A model generated the notes under the pieces. The model was not told the DNA's origin. It did not search any database and worked only from the letters and a program-made list of their open reading frames with translations. A program made the translations under genes and the position numbers. From positions 298,417 through 362,416 of the forward strand of contig NZ_AVBI01000014.1 in assembly GCF_000498475.1 (NCBI RefSeq): 64,000 bases of DNA, in the 5' to 3' direction. The first letter of the stretch is position 1, and each line of letters begins with the position of its first letter. Below are positions 43,704 through 52,430 of the stretch, piece after piece. This DNA is from Flavobacterium cauense R2A-7 (lineage in GTDB: Bacteria > Bacteroidota > Bacteroidia > Flavobacteriales > Flavobacteriaceae).

Positions 43704-44927
43704 ATGCTGTATTATTTCTTTCAATATTTAGACAAAACTTTGGATGTTCCGGGAACGGGGGTATTTCAGTATATCACCTTTCGTTCGGGATTGGCTATTA
43801 TTTTGTCACTGATGATTTCCACTATTTTCGGAAAACGAATCATCAATTATTTAAGAAGACAGCAAATCGGTGAAACGGTTCGCGAACTGGGTCTGGAAGG
43901 GCAAACCCAAAAAGCGGGAACGCCAACTATGGGTGGTTTGATCATTATTTTTTCGACTTTGATTCCTGTATTGTTATTGGCAAAGTTGGATAATATTTAC
44001 ATCATCCTTTTGATTGTTACAACACTTTGGATGGGAACCATTGGTTTTATCGACGATTATATCAAGATTTTCAAAAAAGACAAAGAAGGTTTAAAAGGAA
44101 AATTCAAAGTAATTGGTCAGGTTGGATTGGGAATTATTGTAGGTTCAGTTTTGTACTTCCATCCGGGGGTGACGGTGCGTACCGATACTTCCACGTCTGA
44201 TATTTTTAAACCGGCAACGACTATTTCGGCAGTAGCCAAAGAAGAGAAATCGACGGCAACGACCATTCCGTTTTTTAAGAATAACGAGTTTGATTATGCT
44301 GAAATTTTAGCATGGACTGGTGATAACTACAAAGATTACGCCTGGTTGATTTTCATACCGATGGTGATTTTTATCATCACGGCCGTTTCCAATGGCGCCA
44401 ATTTAACAGATGGTATCGATGGTCTGGCAGCAGGAACATCGGCCATATCGGTGCTTACGCTCGGTATTTTTGCGTTCGTTTCGGGGAATATCATTTTTTC
44501 AAATTACCTGAACATCATGTACATCCCCAATTCGGGAGAAATGACGGTCTATATCGCTGCTTTCGTTGGATCGCTCATCGGTTTCCTTTGGTATAATACC
44601 TATCCGGCAACCGTTTTTATGGGCGATACGGGAAGTTTAACCATTGGCGGAATTATCGCGGTATTAGCCATTGCAGTGCGAAAAGAATTATTGATTCCGG
44701 TGCTGTGCGGGATTTTCTTAGCTGAAAATTTATCGGTTGTGCTTCAGGTTTCGTATTTCAAATACACAAAAAAGAAATTTGGTGAAGGCCGACGTATTTT
44801 CCTGATGTCACCATTACACCATCATTATCAGAAAAAAGGCTATCACGAGAGTAAAATCGTAACCCGATTCTGGATTGTAGCTATATTATTAGCGATTTTT
44901 TCACTGGTTTCCTTAAAACTGAGATAA
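43704..44927 (+). CDS. mraY: Phospho-N-acetylmuramoyl-pentapeptide transferase
   Basis: A 407-residue integral membrane enzyme with about ten helices that forms lipid I from UDP-MurNAc-pentapeptide and undecaprenyl phosphate. Signature stretches are [40 protein letters not shown] and [13 protein letters not shown]; the acidic residues bind magnesium. A loop of about 50 residues with [13 protein letters not shown] (near 155-190) is longer than in Escherichia coli, a known Bacteroidetes trait. Starts three bases after murE. Confidence 0.97.
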   Translation: MLYYFFQYLDKTLDVPGTGVFQYITFRSGLAIILSLMISTIFGKRIINYLRRQQIGETVRELGLEGQTQKAGTPTMGGLIIIFSTLIPVLLLAKLDNIYIILLIVTTLWMGTIGFIDDYIKIFKKDKEGLKGKFKVIGQVGLGIIVGSVLYFHPGVTVRTDTSTSDIFKPATTISAVAKEEKSTATTIPFFKNNEFDYAEILAWTGDNYKDYAWLIFIPMVIFIITAVSNGANLTDGIDGLAAGTSAISVLTLGIFAFVSGNIIFSNYLNIMYIPNSGEMTVYIAAFVGSLIGFLWYNTYPATVFMGDTGSLTIGGIIAVLAIAVRKELLIPVLCGIFLAENLSVVLQVSYFKYTKKKFGEGRRIFLMSPLHHHYQKKGYHESKIVTRFWIVAILLAIFSLVSLKLR

Positions 44928-44928
44928 T

Positions 44929-46260
44929 ATGAGATTAGTGGTCTTAGGTGGAGGAGAAAGCGGAGTAGGTACCGCCATCCTCGGAAAGAAAAAAGGGTAT
45001 GAGGTTTTTGTCTCGGATTACGGAGAAATCAAAAACAATTATAAAGAAGTGCTGATTCTGAATCAGATTCCGTGGGAAGAAAAGCAACACACGGAAGCAC
45101 TGATTTTAAACGCAGATGTGGTGATGAAAAGTCCCGGAATTCCGGATAAGTCCAACATCGTGAAGCAACTCAAAAAAAACAACGTTCCTATTATTTCTGA
45201 AATCGAATTTGCAAGTCAGTTTAACGACTTTGTAACCATCGGAATCACCGGAAGTAACGGTAAAACCACCACCACAATGTTAACGCATCATTTGCTCAAA
45301 CAAGGCGGAATGAATGTGGGGATTGCCGGAAACATCGGAAAAAGTTACGCCTGGCAGATTGCTGAAAACAAGTTCGAAGCCTATGTCTTGGAATTGAGCA
45401 GTTTTCAGTTGGACGGAATTGAAAGTTTCCGCCCACATATTGCGGTAATGACAAACATCAGTCCGGATCATTTGGATCGTTACAATTATGATTACGATTT
45501 GTACATCGCAGCCAAATTCCGAATTACGAAAAATCAAACGGAAGACGATTATTTTATTTATGATGATGATGATGAGGCAATAGTAAAATGGTTGTCCGAA
45601 AATGAAATAAAAGCCAAAAAAATTCCTTTTTCATTGGTTAAAAAATTAGAAGAAGGTGCTTACGCAGACGAAGAAAATATAACAACACACATTAATAACG
45701 ACGAATTTATCATGCCAATCAACGAACTAGCTTTAGAAGGAAAACACAATGTAAAAAACGCAATGGCTGCTACCACCGTGGCACAGTTAATGCGTATCCG
45801 TAAAGAAACGATCCGTGAAAGTTTGTCGAATTTTCAGGGGGTAGAGCATCGTTTGGAAAAAGTGTTGAAAATTCAGAATGTGCAGTACATCAATGATTCA
45901 AAAGCAACGAATGTTAACGCAACTTTTTTTGCTTTGGATAGCATGAATACCCCAACAATCTGGATTGTGGGCGGTGTTGATAAAGGAAACGATTACGCCG
46001 AATTAATGCCGTTGGTTCGTGAAAAAGTAAAAGGAATCATTTGTTTGGGGGTTGACAATTCCAAAATCATGAAAGCTTTCGAAGATGTGGTAGATGTTAT
46101 GATTGAAACCACAAGTATGACCGATGCAGTGAAAATTGCACAACGTATGGCCGAAAAAGGCGATACGGTTTTGTTATCACCGGCTTGTGCAAGTTTCGAT
46201 TTGTTCGAAAACTACGAAGACCGTGGCAAGCAATTTAAAAATGCAGTGCAAAACTTATAA
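44929..46260 (+). CDS. murD: UDP-N-acetylmuramoyl-L-alanine--D-glutamate ligase
   Basis: A 443-residue Mur ligase that adds D-Glu to UDP-MurNAc-L-Ala. The N-terminal Rossmann part is LVVLGGGESGVGTAIL, the ATP loop GITGSNGKTTTTM (about 104-116), and SKATNVNAT in the C-terminal half is the usual MurD segment. Starts one base after the mraY stop. A 66-base spacer with CTTAG-type repeats separates it from ftsW. Confidence 0.96.
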   Translation: MRLVVLGGGESGVGTAILGKKKGYEVFVSDYGEIKNNYKEVLILNQIPWEEKQHTEALILNADVVMKSPGIPDKSNIVKQLKKNNVPIISEIEFASQFNDFVTIGITGSNGKTTTTMLTHHLLKQGGMNVGIAGNIGKSYAWQIAENKFEAYVLELSSFQLDGIESFRPHIAVMTNISPDHLDRYNYDYDLYIAAKFRITKNQTEDDYFIYDDDDEAIVKWLSENEIKAKKIPFSLVKKLEEGAYADEENITTHINNDEFIMPINELALEGKHNVKNAMAATTVAQLMRIRKETIRESLSNFQGVEHRLEKVLKIQNVQYINDSKATNVNATFFALDSMNTPTIWIVGGVDKGNDYAELMPLVREKVKGIICLGVDNSKIMKAFEDVVDVMIETTSMTDAVKIAQRMAEKGDTVLLSPACASFDLFENYEDRGKQFKNAVQNL

Positions 46261-46281
46261 TAAGGAATAAACTATACTTGG

Positions 46282-46320
46282 AAACTCAGTGCCTTAGCGC
46301 CTCAGTAACTTAGCAACTTA
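46282..46320. repeat. CTCAGT/CTTAGC low-complexity repeat before ftsW
   Basis: The spacer holds five loose copies of an about 8-10 base unit with the core CTTAG or CTCAG. The same units recur before murG (47728-47780) and murC (48910-48946). Confidence 0.5.
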
Positions 46321-46326
46321 AAAGAA

Positions 46327-47676
46327 ATGAAAGAACTAATTGGTAAACTTAAAGGAGACAGAGGGATTTGGGCATTTGTAGCCCTCTTGTCGCTATTTTC
46401 CTTTATGCCGGTTTTTAGTGCCAGTACCAATTTGGTGTATGTGGTGGGAAAAGGTTCTACGATTGGTTATTTGTTTAAGCATTTGGTGCATGTTTTTGTG
46501 GGGTTCTGTTTTATTTATTTTGTCCACCGAACGCCGTACCATTATTTCAAGGCCTTCTCCTGGTGGCTGATGCCGGTGGTGATTGTCTTGTTAGGCTTTA
46601 CCATGCTTCAGGGAACTACAATTGGAGGCGCCAATGCGAGTCGTTGGTTGACGATTCCGTTTGTGGGGGTTTCATTTCAGCCTTCTGCTTTTGCGTTCAT
46701 TATCATGATGGTATATGTTGCGCGGTACCTGTCTAAAATCGAAGAAAAAGAATATACATTTAAATCGTCATTAATTGAACTTTGGGCGCCGGTTTTCGGA
46801 ATAATTGGCTTAATTTTGCCGGCCAATTTTTCCACTGCAGCCCTAATGTTTTCAATGGTTTGTATGTTGGTTTTTGTAGGGAAATACCGTTTGCAGTATC
46901 TCTTTACGATTATTGGAATGGGGATTGCCGCATTGTTGATGTTTGTTTTAGTGGCAAAGGCCTTTCCGGATAACAAACTGACCAGTCGTGTAAACACCTG
47001 GATGAGCCGTATCGAGCGTTTCAGTTCGGACGAAGAGAATGAAGACGATTATCAGATTGAAAAAGCGAAAATTGCGATTGCTTCCGGAAAAATATACGGA
47101 TTAGGTCCCGGTAAAAGTGTTCAGAAGAACTTCTTGCCGCAATCGTCTTCCGATTTTATCTACGCGATTATCGTAGAAGAATACGGTTTATTGGGCGGAT
47201 TTGCCATCATGGGATTGTACCTGTTGCTGTTCTTCCGTTTCCTGATAACCTCGCACAAAGCCCCAACCTTGTTTGGTAAATTGTTGATTGTCGGACTCGG
47301 TTTTCCGATAATCTTCCAGGCATTCACCAATATGGGTGTGGCGGTGGAGTTGTTGCCTACGACAGGACAAACGTTGCCGTTAATCAGTAGCGGTGGAACT
47401 TCGATTTGGATGACGTGTATTGCGATTGGAATCATTTTAAGTGTAACGAAGAAGGAAGAAGAAATTGCTCAGATTGAAGCCGAAGCGAAATTGAGAGATG
47501 AGGCTTTACAACGTATCATCGATCGTGAAGTGGCACTCGAAACCGAAAGCGAAAGTAAAAGTGAAAATGAAATTGATGCGATAATTGAAAGAGCCAAAGC
47601 GTCTGAGAAAGAAGGAAATTATTCGATTGAAGACCACACGGACAATCCGATGAATGCAGTTTTGAATAAGAAATAG
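46327..47676 (+). CDS. ftsW: Cell division glycosyltransferase FtsW (SEDS family)
   Basis: A 449-residue SEDS protein with about ten transmembrane helices that polymerises lipid II at the septum. Recognisable parts are NASRWLTIPFVGVSFQPSAFA, KSVQKNFLPQSSSDFIYAIIVEEYG and LPTTGQTLPLISSGGTS. It ends with an unusually long charged cytoplasmic tail (about residues 375-449) rich in Glu and Lys (EEIAQIEAEAKLRDEAL), which may be a contact site for the divisome. An additional spacer with repeats follows. Confidence 0.95.
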   Translation: MKELIGKLKGDRGIWAFVALLSLFSFMPVFSASTNLVYVVGKGSTIGYLFKHLVHVFVGFCFIYFVHRTPYHYFKAFSWWLMPVVIVLLGFTMLQGTTIGGANASRWLTIPFVGVSFQPSAFAFIIMMVYVARYLSKIEEKEYTFKSSLIELWAPVFGIIGLILPANFSTAALMFSMVCMLVFVGKYRLQYLFTIIGMGIAALLMFVLVAKAFPDNKLTSRVNTWMSRIERFSSDEENEDDYQIEKAKIAIASGKIYGLGPGKSVQKNFLPQSSSDFIYAIIVEEYGLLGGFAIMGLYLLLFFRFLITSHKAPTLFGKLLIVGLGFPIIFQAFTNMGVAVELLPTTGQTLPLISSGGTSIWMTCIAIGIILSVTKKEEEIAQIEAEAKLRDEALQRIIDREVALETESESKSENEIDAIIERAKASEKEGNYSIEDHTDNPMNAVLNKK

Positions 47677-47688
47677 AAGCAAGAAATA

Positions 47689-47780
47689 AGAGAATAGAAT
47701 ATAGAGAATAGAATATAGAGAATAGAAAACTTAGCGACAAAGAAAACTAAGAAACTCAGCAGCTAAGTGACTAAGTAACT
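47689..47780. repeat. Tandem AGAGAATAGAATAT repeat plus CTAAG units before murG
   Basis: The 14-base unit AGAGAATAGAATAT is present almost three times in a row (47689-47727), then CTTAG/CTAAG/CTCAG units continue to 47780. AGAGAATAGA also forms an arm of the stem-loop at 55088-55143. Confidence 0.7.
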
Positions 47781-47787
47781 AAAAAAA

Positions 47788-48882
47788 ATGAAAAACAATC
47801 CAAAATTCATAATCAGCGGAGGAGGAACCGGAGGGCACATTTACCCGGCGGTGGCCATTGCGAACGAGTTGAAAAACCGTTTTCCAAATGCCGATATCCT
47901 TTTTGTGGGCGCCAAGGACAAAATGGAGATGCAGAAAGTGCCTCAGGCCGGTTACCCGATTAAAGGATTGTGGATTGCGGGGATTCAGCGAAAACTAACG
48001 TTGCAAAACGCGATGTTTCCGTTGAAACTGATTTCAAGTTTAACCAAATCATTTGGAATTCTGAAAAGTTTTAAACCGGATGTAGTGGTGGGAACCGGAG
48101 GTTTTGCCAGCGGAGCGGTTTTAAAAGTGGCTTCCATGATGGGGATTCCAACGGTTATTCAGGAGCAAAATTCCTATCCCGGAATTACCAATAAATTATT
48201 GAGTAAAAAAGCCAACAAAATCTGTGTGGCCTATGAAAATTTAGAGCGCTTCTTCCCGAAAGAAAACATGATTCTAACCGGCAATCCGGTGCGTCAGGAT
48301 CTGATTTCGGTAAGCGAAAAACGAAGTGAGGCAATTGCGCATTTCAAATTGGATGCTTCTAAAAAAACGCTGTTGGTTTTAGGAGGGAGTCTGGGTGCAA
48401 GAAGAATCAACCAGTTGCTTGCAAAAGAATTGGATTTCTTACTATCGCAAAACATTCAGATTATCTGGCAATGCGGAAAACTGTATTTCGAAGAATACAA
48501 ACATTTCTCGGAAAAAGAAAATGTTCAGGTGCTTTCGTTTATTGACAGAATGGATTTGGTGTACGCTGCTGCAGATTTTGTAATCTCCCGTTCCGGAGCG
48601 TCTTCGGTTTCCGAATTGTGCATCGTCGGGAAACCGGTAATCTTCATTCCGTCACCTAATGTGGCCGAAGATCACCAAACCAAAAATGCAAAAGCAATCG
48701 TCGATAAAAACGGTGCGATTTTGCTAAAAGAATCAGAATTAGATGCTCGGTTTGAAACTGTTTTTCAGCAGTTAATTATCAATGAAGAACATCAAAAACA
48801 ATTGAGTACCAACATAAAACAATTGGCTTTGCCCAACGCAACAAAACAAATCGTTGACGAAATCGTAAAGTTGATCAGATAG
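47788..48882 (+). CDS. murG: UDP-GlcNAc--lipid I GlcNAc-transferase
   Basis: A 364-residue family 28 glycosyltransferase that makes lipid II at the inner membrane face. The N-terminal glycine-rich loop is [13 protein letters not shown], with a second G-loop [10 protein letters not shown] and the donor-binding [10 protein letters not shown] (about 270-279). Length is normal. It follows a 111-base spacer of repeats and precedes murC. Confidence 0.96.
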   Translation: MKNNPKFIISGGGTGGHIYPAVAIANELKNRFPNADILFVGAKDKMEMQKVPQAGYPIKGLWIAGIQRKLTLQNAMFPLKLISSLTKSFGILKSFKPDVVVGTGGFASGAVLKVASMMGIPTVIQEQNSYPGITNKLLSKKANKICVAYENLERFFPKENMILTGNPVRQDLISVSEKRSEAIAHFKLDASKKTLLVLGGSLGARRINQLLAKELDFLLSQNIQIIWQCGKLYFEEYKHFSEKENVQVLSFIDRMDLVYAAADFVISRSGASSVSELCIVGKPVIFIPSPNVAEDHQTKNAKAIVDKNGAILLKESELDARFETVFQQLIINEEHQKQLSTNIKQLALPNATKQIVDEIVKLIR

Positions 48883-48909
48883 CAGAAAGTTAAATTATCA
48901 TAGAAATAA

Positions 48910-48946
48910 ACTCAGTCACTTAGCAACTTAGTCACTCAGTAACTCA
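48910..48946. repeat. CTCAGT/CTTAGC low-complexity repeat before murC
   Basis: ACTCAGTCACTTAGCAACTT and its continuation hold four to five copies of the CTTAG/CTCAG unit seen also before ftsW and murG. Confidence 0.55.
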
Positions 48947-48952
48947 AAAAAA

Positions 48953-50308
48953 ATGAACCTAAACCAAATACAAAACGTCTATTTCATCGGAATCGGAGGC
49001 ATCGGAATGAGTGCCTTAGCGCGGTATTTCAAATTCATCGGAAAAAATGTGGCGGGTTACGATAAAACGCACACGCATTTAACGGGGGAATTGGAGGAAA
49101 GCGGTATTGCGATTCATTTTGAAGACGACGTGAAGCTGATTGGTCAGGAGTATTTAAATAAGGAAAATACATTGGTGGTTATTACGCCTGCAGTTCCGAA
49201 GCAGCATGCCGAGTGGAATTATTTCCTTGATAACGGCTTCGTGGTAAAAAAACGTGCCGAGGTTTTAGGAATCATCACTAAAGATACCTTCTGTTTTGCA
49301 GTAGCGGGAACGCATGGAAAAACAACGACTTCAAGTATTTTAGGGCATGTGTTGTATGAAAGCGGTGCCGATGTAACTGCTTTTTTAGGCGGTATTGTGG
49401 AAAATTACAATTCGAATTTAATCGGAAGCGGAAAAACCGTTACGGTAGTGGAAGCCGACGAATTCGACCGTTCGTTTTTACACCTTCATCCGAATATTGC
49501 TTGTGTAACGTCCATGGATGCCGATCATTTAGATATCTACGGCGATGCTACGGCAATTGAAGCTTCGTTTGTGGAATTCGCGAATAAAGTCGAAGATAAG
49601 AAGCATCTTTTTATCAACAACGGTTTGCCGTTAGAAGCGATAACGGTTGGAGTGGAAGACGGTTCCGATTTTGAGGCAAGAAACATAAGAATAGAAAACG
49701 GTTGGTATGTTTTCGACGTAAAAACACCAACAGAAGAAATAAAGGATTTACAATTTGGCCTACCGGGCAGACATAATCTGACCAATGCTCTGTTAGCTTT
49801 GGCGATGGCGCGTACTTTCGGCACCCCGACCGAGGACATTGCCAAGGCTTTTTTAACGTTCAAAGGCGTACGTCGTCGTTTTTCGTTTCAGATCCGAAAA
49901 CCGGAGTTTGTGTATATCGATGATTATGCACACCATCCGACGGAAATCAACGCGGTGCATCAGGCAGTTCGTGAATTGTATCCGGGGAAAAAAGTATTGG
50001 CGGTTTTTCAGCCGCATTTGTTCAGCAGAACCAAAGATTTTGCCGATGATTTTGCCAAAAGTTTATCGCAATTTGATGAAGTAATGTTGTTGGATATTTA
50101 TCCGGCCCGTGAATTACCGCTGGAAGGGATAACATCACAATGGTTGTTGGATAAAATGAAAAATGACCATAAAAAACTGGTCCAGAAAGAAGAATTGGTT
50201 TCATTGATGAAAGCTTCTGATGCTCAGGTTGTTGTGACAATCGGTGCAGGCGATCTTGGTGAAATGGTTCCGGATATTAAAAGAGCGTTGGAAGATGAAG
50301 AAAATTAA
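48953..50308 (+). CDS. murC: UDP-N-acetylmuramate--L-alanine ligase
   Basis: A 451-residue Mur ligase that adds the first amino acid, L-Ala, to UDP-MurNAc. The N-terminal YFIGIGGIGMSALARYF (10-26) is typical of MurC, the ATP loop is AGTHGKTTTSS (about 121-131), and YIDDYAHHPTEINA follows in the C-terminal half. It overlaps ftsQ by 14 bases, so the two are probably translationally coupled. Confidence 0.96.
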   Translation: MNLNQIQNVYFIGIGGIGMSALARYFKFIGKNVAGYDKTHTHLTGELEESGIAIHFEDDVKLIGQEYLNKENTLVVITPAVPKQHAEWNYFLDNGFVVKKRAEVLGIITKDTFCFAVAGTHGKTTTSSILGHVLYESGADVTAFLGGIVENYNSNLIGSGKTVTVVEADEFDRSFLHLHPNIACVTSMDADHLDIYGDATAIEASFVEFANKVEDKKHLFINNGLPLEAITVGVEDGSDFEARNIRIENGWYVFDVKTPTEEIKDLQFGLPGRHNLTNALLALAMARTFGTPTEDIAKAFLTFKGVRRRFSFQIRKPEFVYIDDYAHHPTEINAVHQAVRELYPGKKVLAVFQPHLFSRTKDFADDFAKSLSQFDEVMLLDIYPARELPLEGITSQWLLDKMKNDHKKLVQKEELVSLMKASDAQVVVTIGAGDLGEMVPDIKRALEDEEN

Positions 50309-51017
50309 ATGGACAGACGTTCGATTGGTGCTCATGTTGGGTGTGCTGATTTTTTTGTATTCATTCTCTTCAAAACGAAATGAAAACCGAAAATTAGTCA
50401 AAACCGAAGTGCAGTTTGCCGGTGAAAACACGCCGTTCGTCACCGATGAAATGGTTAATAACTTGTTAATACAAAATTTTAACGGGGTTACGAGCATTCG
50501 AAAAGATAAATTAGATTTGAATAGATTAGAGCGCGAACTCGATAATCATGAAATGATTGCCGATGCACAGGTTTACGCTACTGTTGACGGAACTCTAAAA
50601 GCACTCGTAACGCAAAAGACCCCAATCGCTAGAGTGAGTAACGAAAGTAGTTCTTATTACATTGACTATGAAGGAAATAAAATGCCTTTGTCGGACAATT
50701 TTTCCGCAAGAGTGCCGCTTGTTGTTGGGGAAATAAACGATGAAAACAGAAAAGATTTGACCGTGGTTTTTCAGAAAATCCACGACGATGATTTTTTGAA
50801 AAAGAACATTACCGGAGCTAAAATTCTGGAGTCGGGAAGTCTGTTGATGACGAACAGGAATTACGATTATGAGATTCTTTTCGGCAAACCGATAAATGTT
50901 GACAAGAAGTTTAACAATTACAAAGCTTTTTTTCAACACGCAATGAAAGACACCTTGATAGGCGAATATAAAATGATTAATCTGAAGTTTACACAACAGG
51001 TTGTGTGCACCAAATAG
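50295..51017 (+). CDS. ftsQ: Cell division protein FtsQ/DivIB
   Basis: The product (240 residues from ATG 50295, MKKIKWTDVRLVLMLGVLIF) has one N-terminal transmembrane helix and a periplasmic POTRA-like part (about 40-115) followed by a beta domain. The start was chosen because an in-frame upstream candidate lies deep in murC and the hydrophobic helix then starts at the right place. FtsQ joins the early and late divisome parts with FtsL and FtsB. Similarity is low, so order murC-ftsQ-ftsA is the main evidence. Confidence 0.9.
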   Translation: MKKIKWTDVRLVLMLGVLIFLYSFSSKRNENRKLVKTEVQFAGENTPFVTDEMVNNLLIQNFNGVTSIRKDKLDLNRLERELDNHEMIADAQVYATVDGTLKALVTQKTPIARVSNESSSYYIDYEGNKMPLSDNFSARVPLVVGEINDENRKDLTVVFQKIHDDDFLKKNITGAKILESGSLLMTNRNYDYEILFGKPINVDKKFNNYKAFFQHAMKDTLIGEYKMINLKFTQQVVCTK

Positions 51018-51023
51018 GAGAAT

Positions 51024-52418
51024 ATGGAAAAAGAAAGTATTGCAGTAGGATTAGACATCGGAACAACGAAAATAGTTGCGATGATTGGCAAGAAAAATGA
51101 GTACGGGAAGTTAGAGATTTTAGGCGTTGGAAAATCCAAAAGCCTTGGTGTGGCTCGTGGTGTTGTAAATAATATTACACAAACCATCCAATCGATTCAG
51201 CAGGCTATTGTAGAGGCTGAAGCCGATTCAGGATACAAAATCAATGATGTGGTGGTAGGTATTGCCGGCCAGCACATTCGCAGTATTCAGCACAGCGATT
51301 ACATCAGTCGTGCGAATGCAGAAGAAGTTATTGGTGATGCGGATATCGATTTGCTGATCAATCAGGTACACAAATTGGCCATGTTGCCGGGTGAAGAAAT
51401 CATTCACGTATTGCCGCAGGAATTTAAAATTGACGGTGAATCGGAAATTAAAGAACCTATCGGAATGTACGGCGGCCGTTTGGAAGCCAGTTTTCACGTT
51501 GTGGTAGGGCAGGCGTCTTCCATTAGAAATGTGGGAAGATGTATCAAAAGTGCCGGATTGGATTTGTCGGGATTGACGTTGGAACCGTTAGCGTCTGCGG
51601 ATGCCGTTTTAAGTCAGGAAGAAAAAGAAGCCGGAGTAGCGTTAATCGATATCGGTGGCGGAACTACGGATTTGGCGATTTTCAAAGACGGTATCATTCG
51701 CCACACTGCAGTGGTTCCTTTCGGAGGAAACGTAATTACGGATGACATCAAAGAAGGCTGTTCGATTATCGAAAAGCAGGCCGAATTGTTAAAAGTGAAA
51801 TTCGGATCGGCTTGGCCGGGCGAAAATAAAGATAACGAAATTGTTTCAATCCCAGGATTGAGAGGTCGTGAGCCTAAAGAGATTTCGTTGAAAAACCTTT
51901 CGAAAATTATTCACGCGCGAGTAGTGGAAATTATTGAGCAGGTTTTTGCAGAAATTAAAGCCTACGGACATGAAGATCCACGTAAAAAATTAATTGCCGG
52001 AATTGTATTAACCGGAGGTGGTGCACAATTGCAACATATCAAACAATTGGTGGAATACATTACCGGAATGGATACCAGAATCGGGTACCCCAACGAACAT
52101 TTGGCCGGGGATTCGGATGAAGAAATTTCAAGCCCGATGTATGCCACAGCGGTTGGTTTGGTAATGAACAGTATCCGCAACAATACCAAAAGCGCAACGC
52201 CTTTGGTGGAAATGAAAAAAGAAGAGCCTAAAATTGAAATCAGGCCTCAGGCTGTTGTTGAAGAACGTGTAGAAGAAGAGACGATACAGGAACAACCCAA
52301 AGCGGCGCCTGTAAAACAACCGGAAATGCAACACGAATCAACAGGTGATAAGATCAAGCGCGGCTTTTTCGATAAATATATTGACAGAATTAAAGAATTT
52401 TTAGATAACGCAGAATAA
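51024..52418 (+). CDS. ftsA: Cell division protein FtsA
   Basis: A 464-residue actin-like ATPase that ties FtsZ to the membrane. Phosphate-binding motifs are AVGLDIGTTKIVAM (7-20) and ALIDIGGGTTDLAIF (about 205-219); VLTGGGAQLQ (about 328-337) is the adenosine loop. The C-terminus has a Pro/Glu linker followed by GDKIKRGFFDKYIDRIKEFLDN, an amphipathic helix of the usual membrane-binding kind. It starts six bases after ftsQ and 12 before ftsZ. Confidence 0.96.
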   Translation: MEKESIAVGLDIGTTKIVAMIGKKNEYGKLEILGVGKSKSLGVARGVVNNITQTIQSIQQAIVEAEADSGYKINDVVVGIAGQHIRSIQHSDYISRANAEEVIGDADIDLLINQVHKLAMLPGEEIIHVLPQEFKIDGESEIKEPIGMYGGRLEASFHVVVGQASSIRNVGRCIKSAGLDLSGLTLEPLASADAVLSQEEKEAGVALIDIGGGTTDLAIFKDGIIRHTAVVPFGGNVITDDIKEGCSIIEKQAELLKVKFGSAWPGENKDNEIVSIPGLRGREPKEISLKNLSKIIHARVVEIIEQVFAEIKAYGHEDPRKKLIAGIVLTGGGAQLQHIKQLVEYITGMDTRIGYPNEHLAGDSDEEISSPMYATAVGLVMNSIRNNTKSATPLVEMKKEEPKIEIRPQAVVEERVEEETIQEQPKAAPVKQPEMQHESTGDKIKRGFFDKYIDRIKEFLDNAE

Positions 52419-52430
52419 AACCGATACAGT

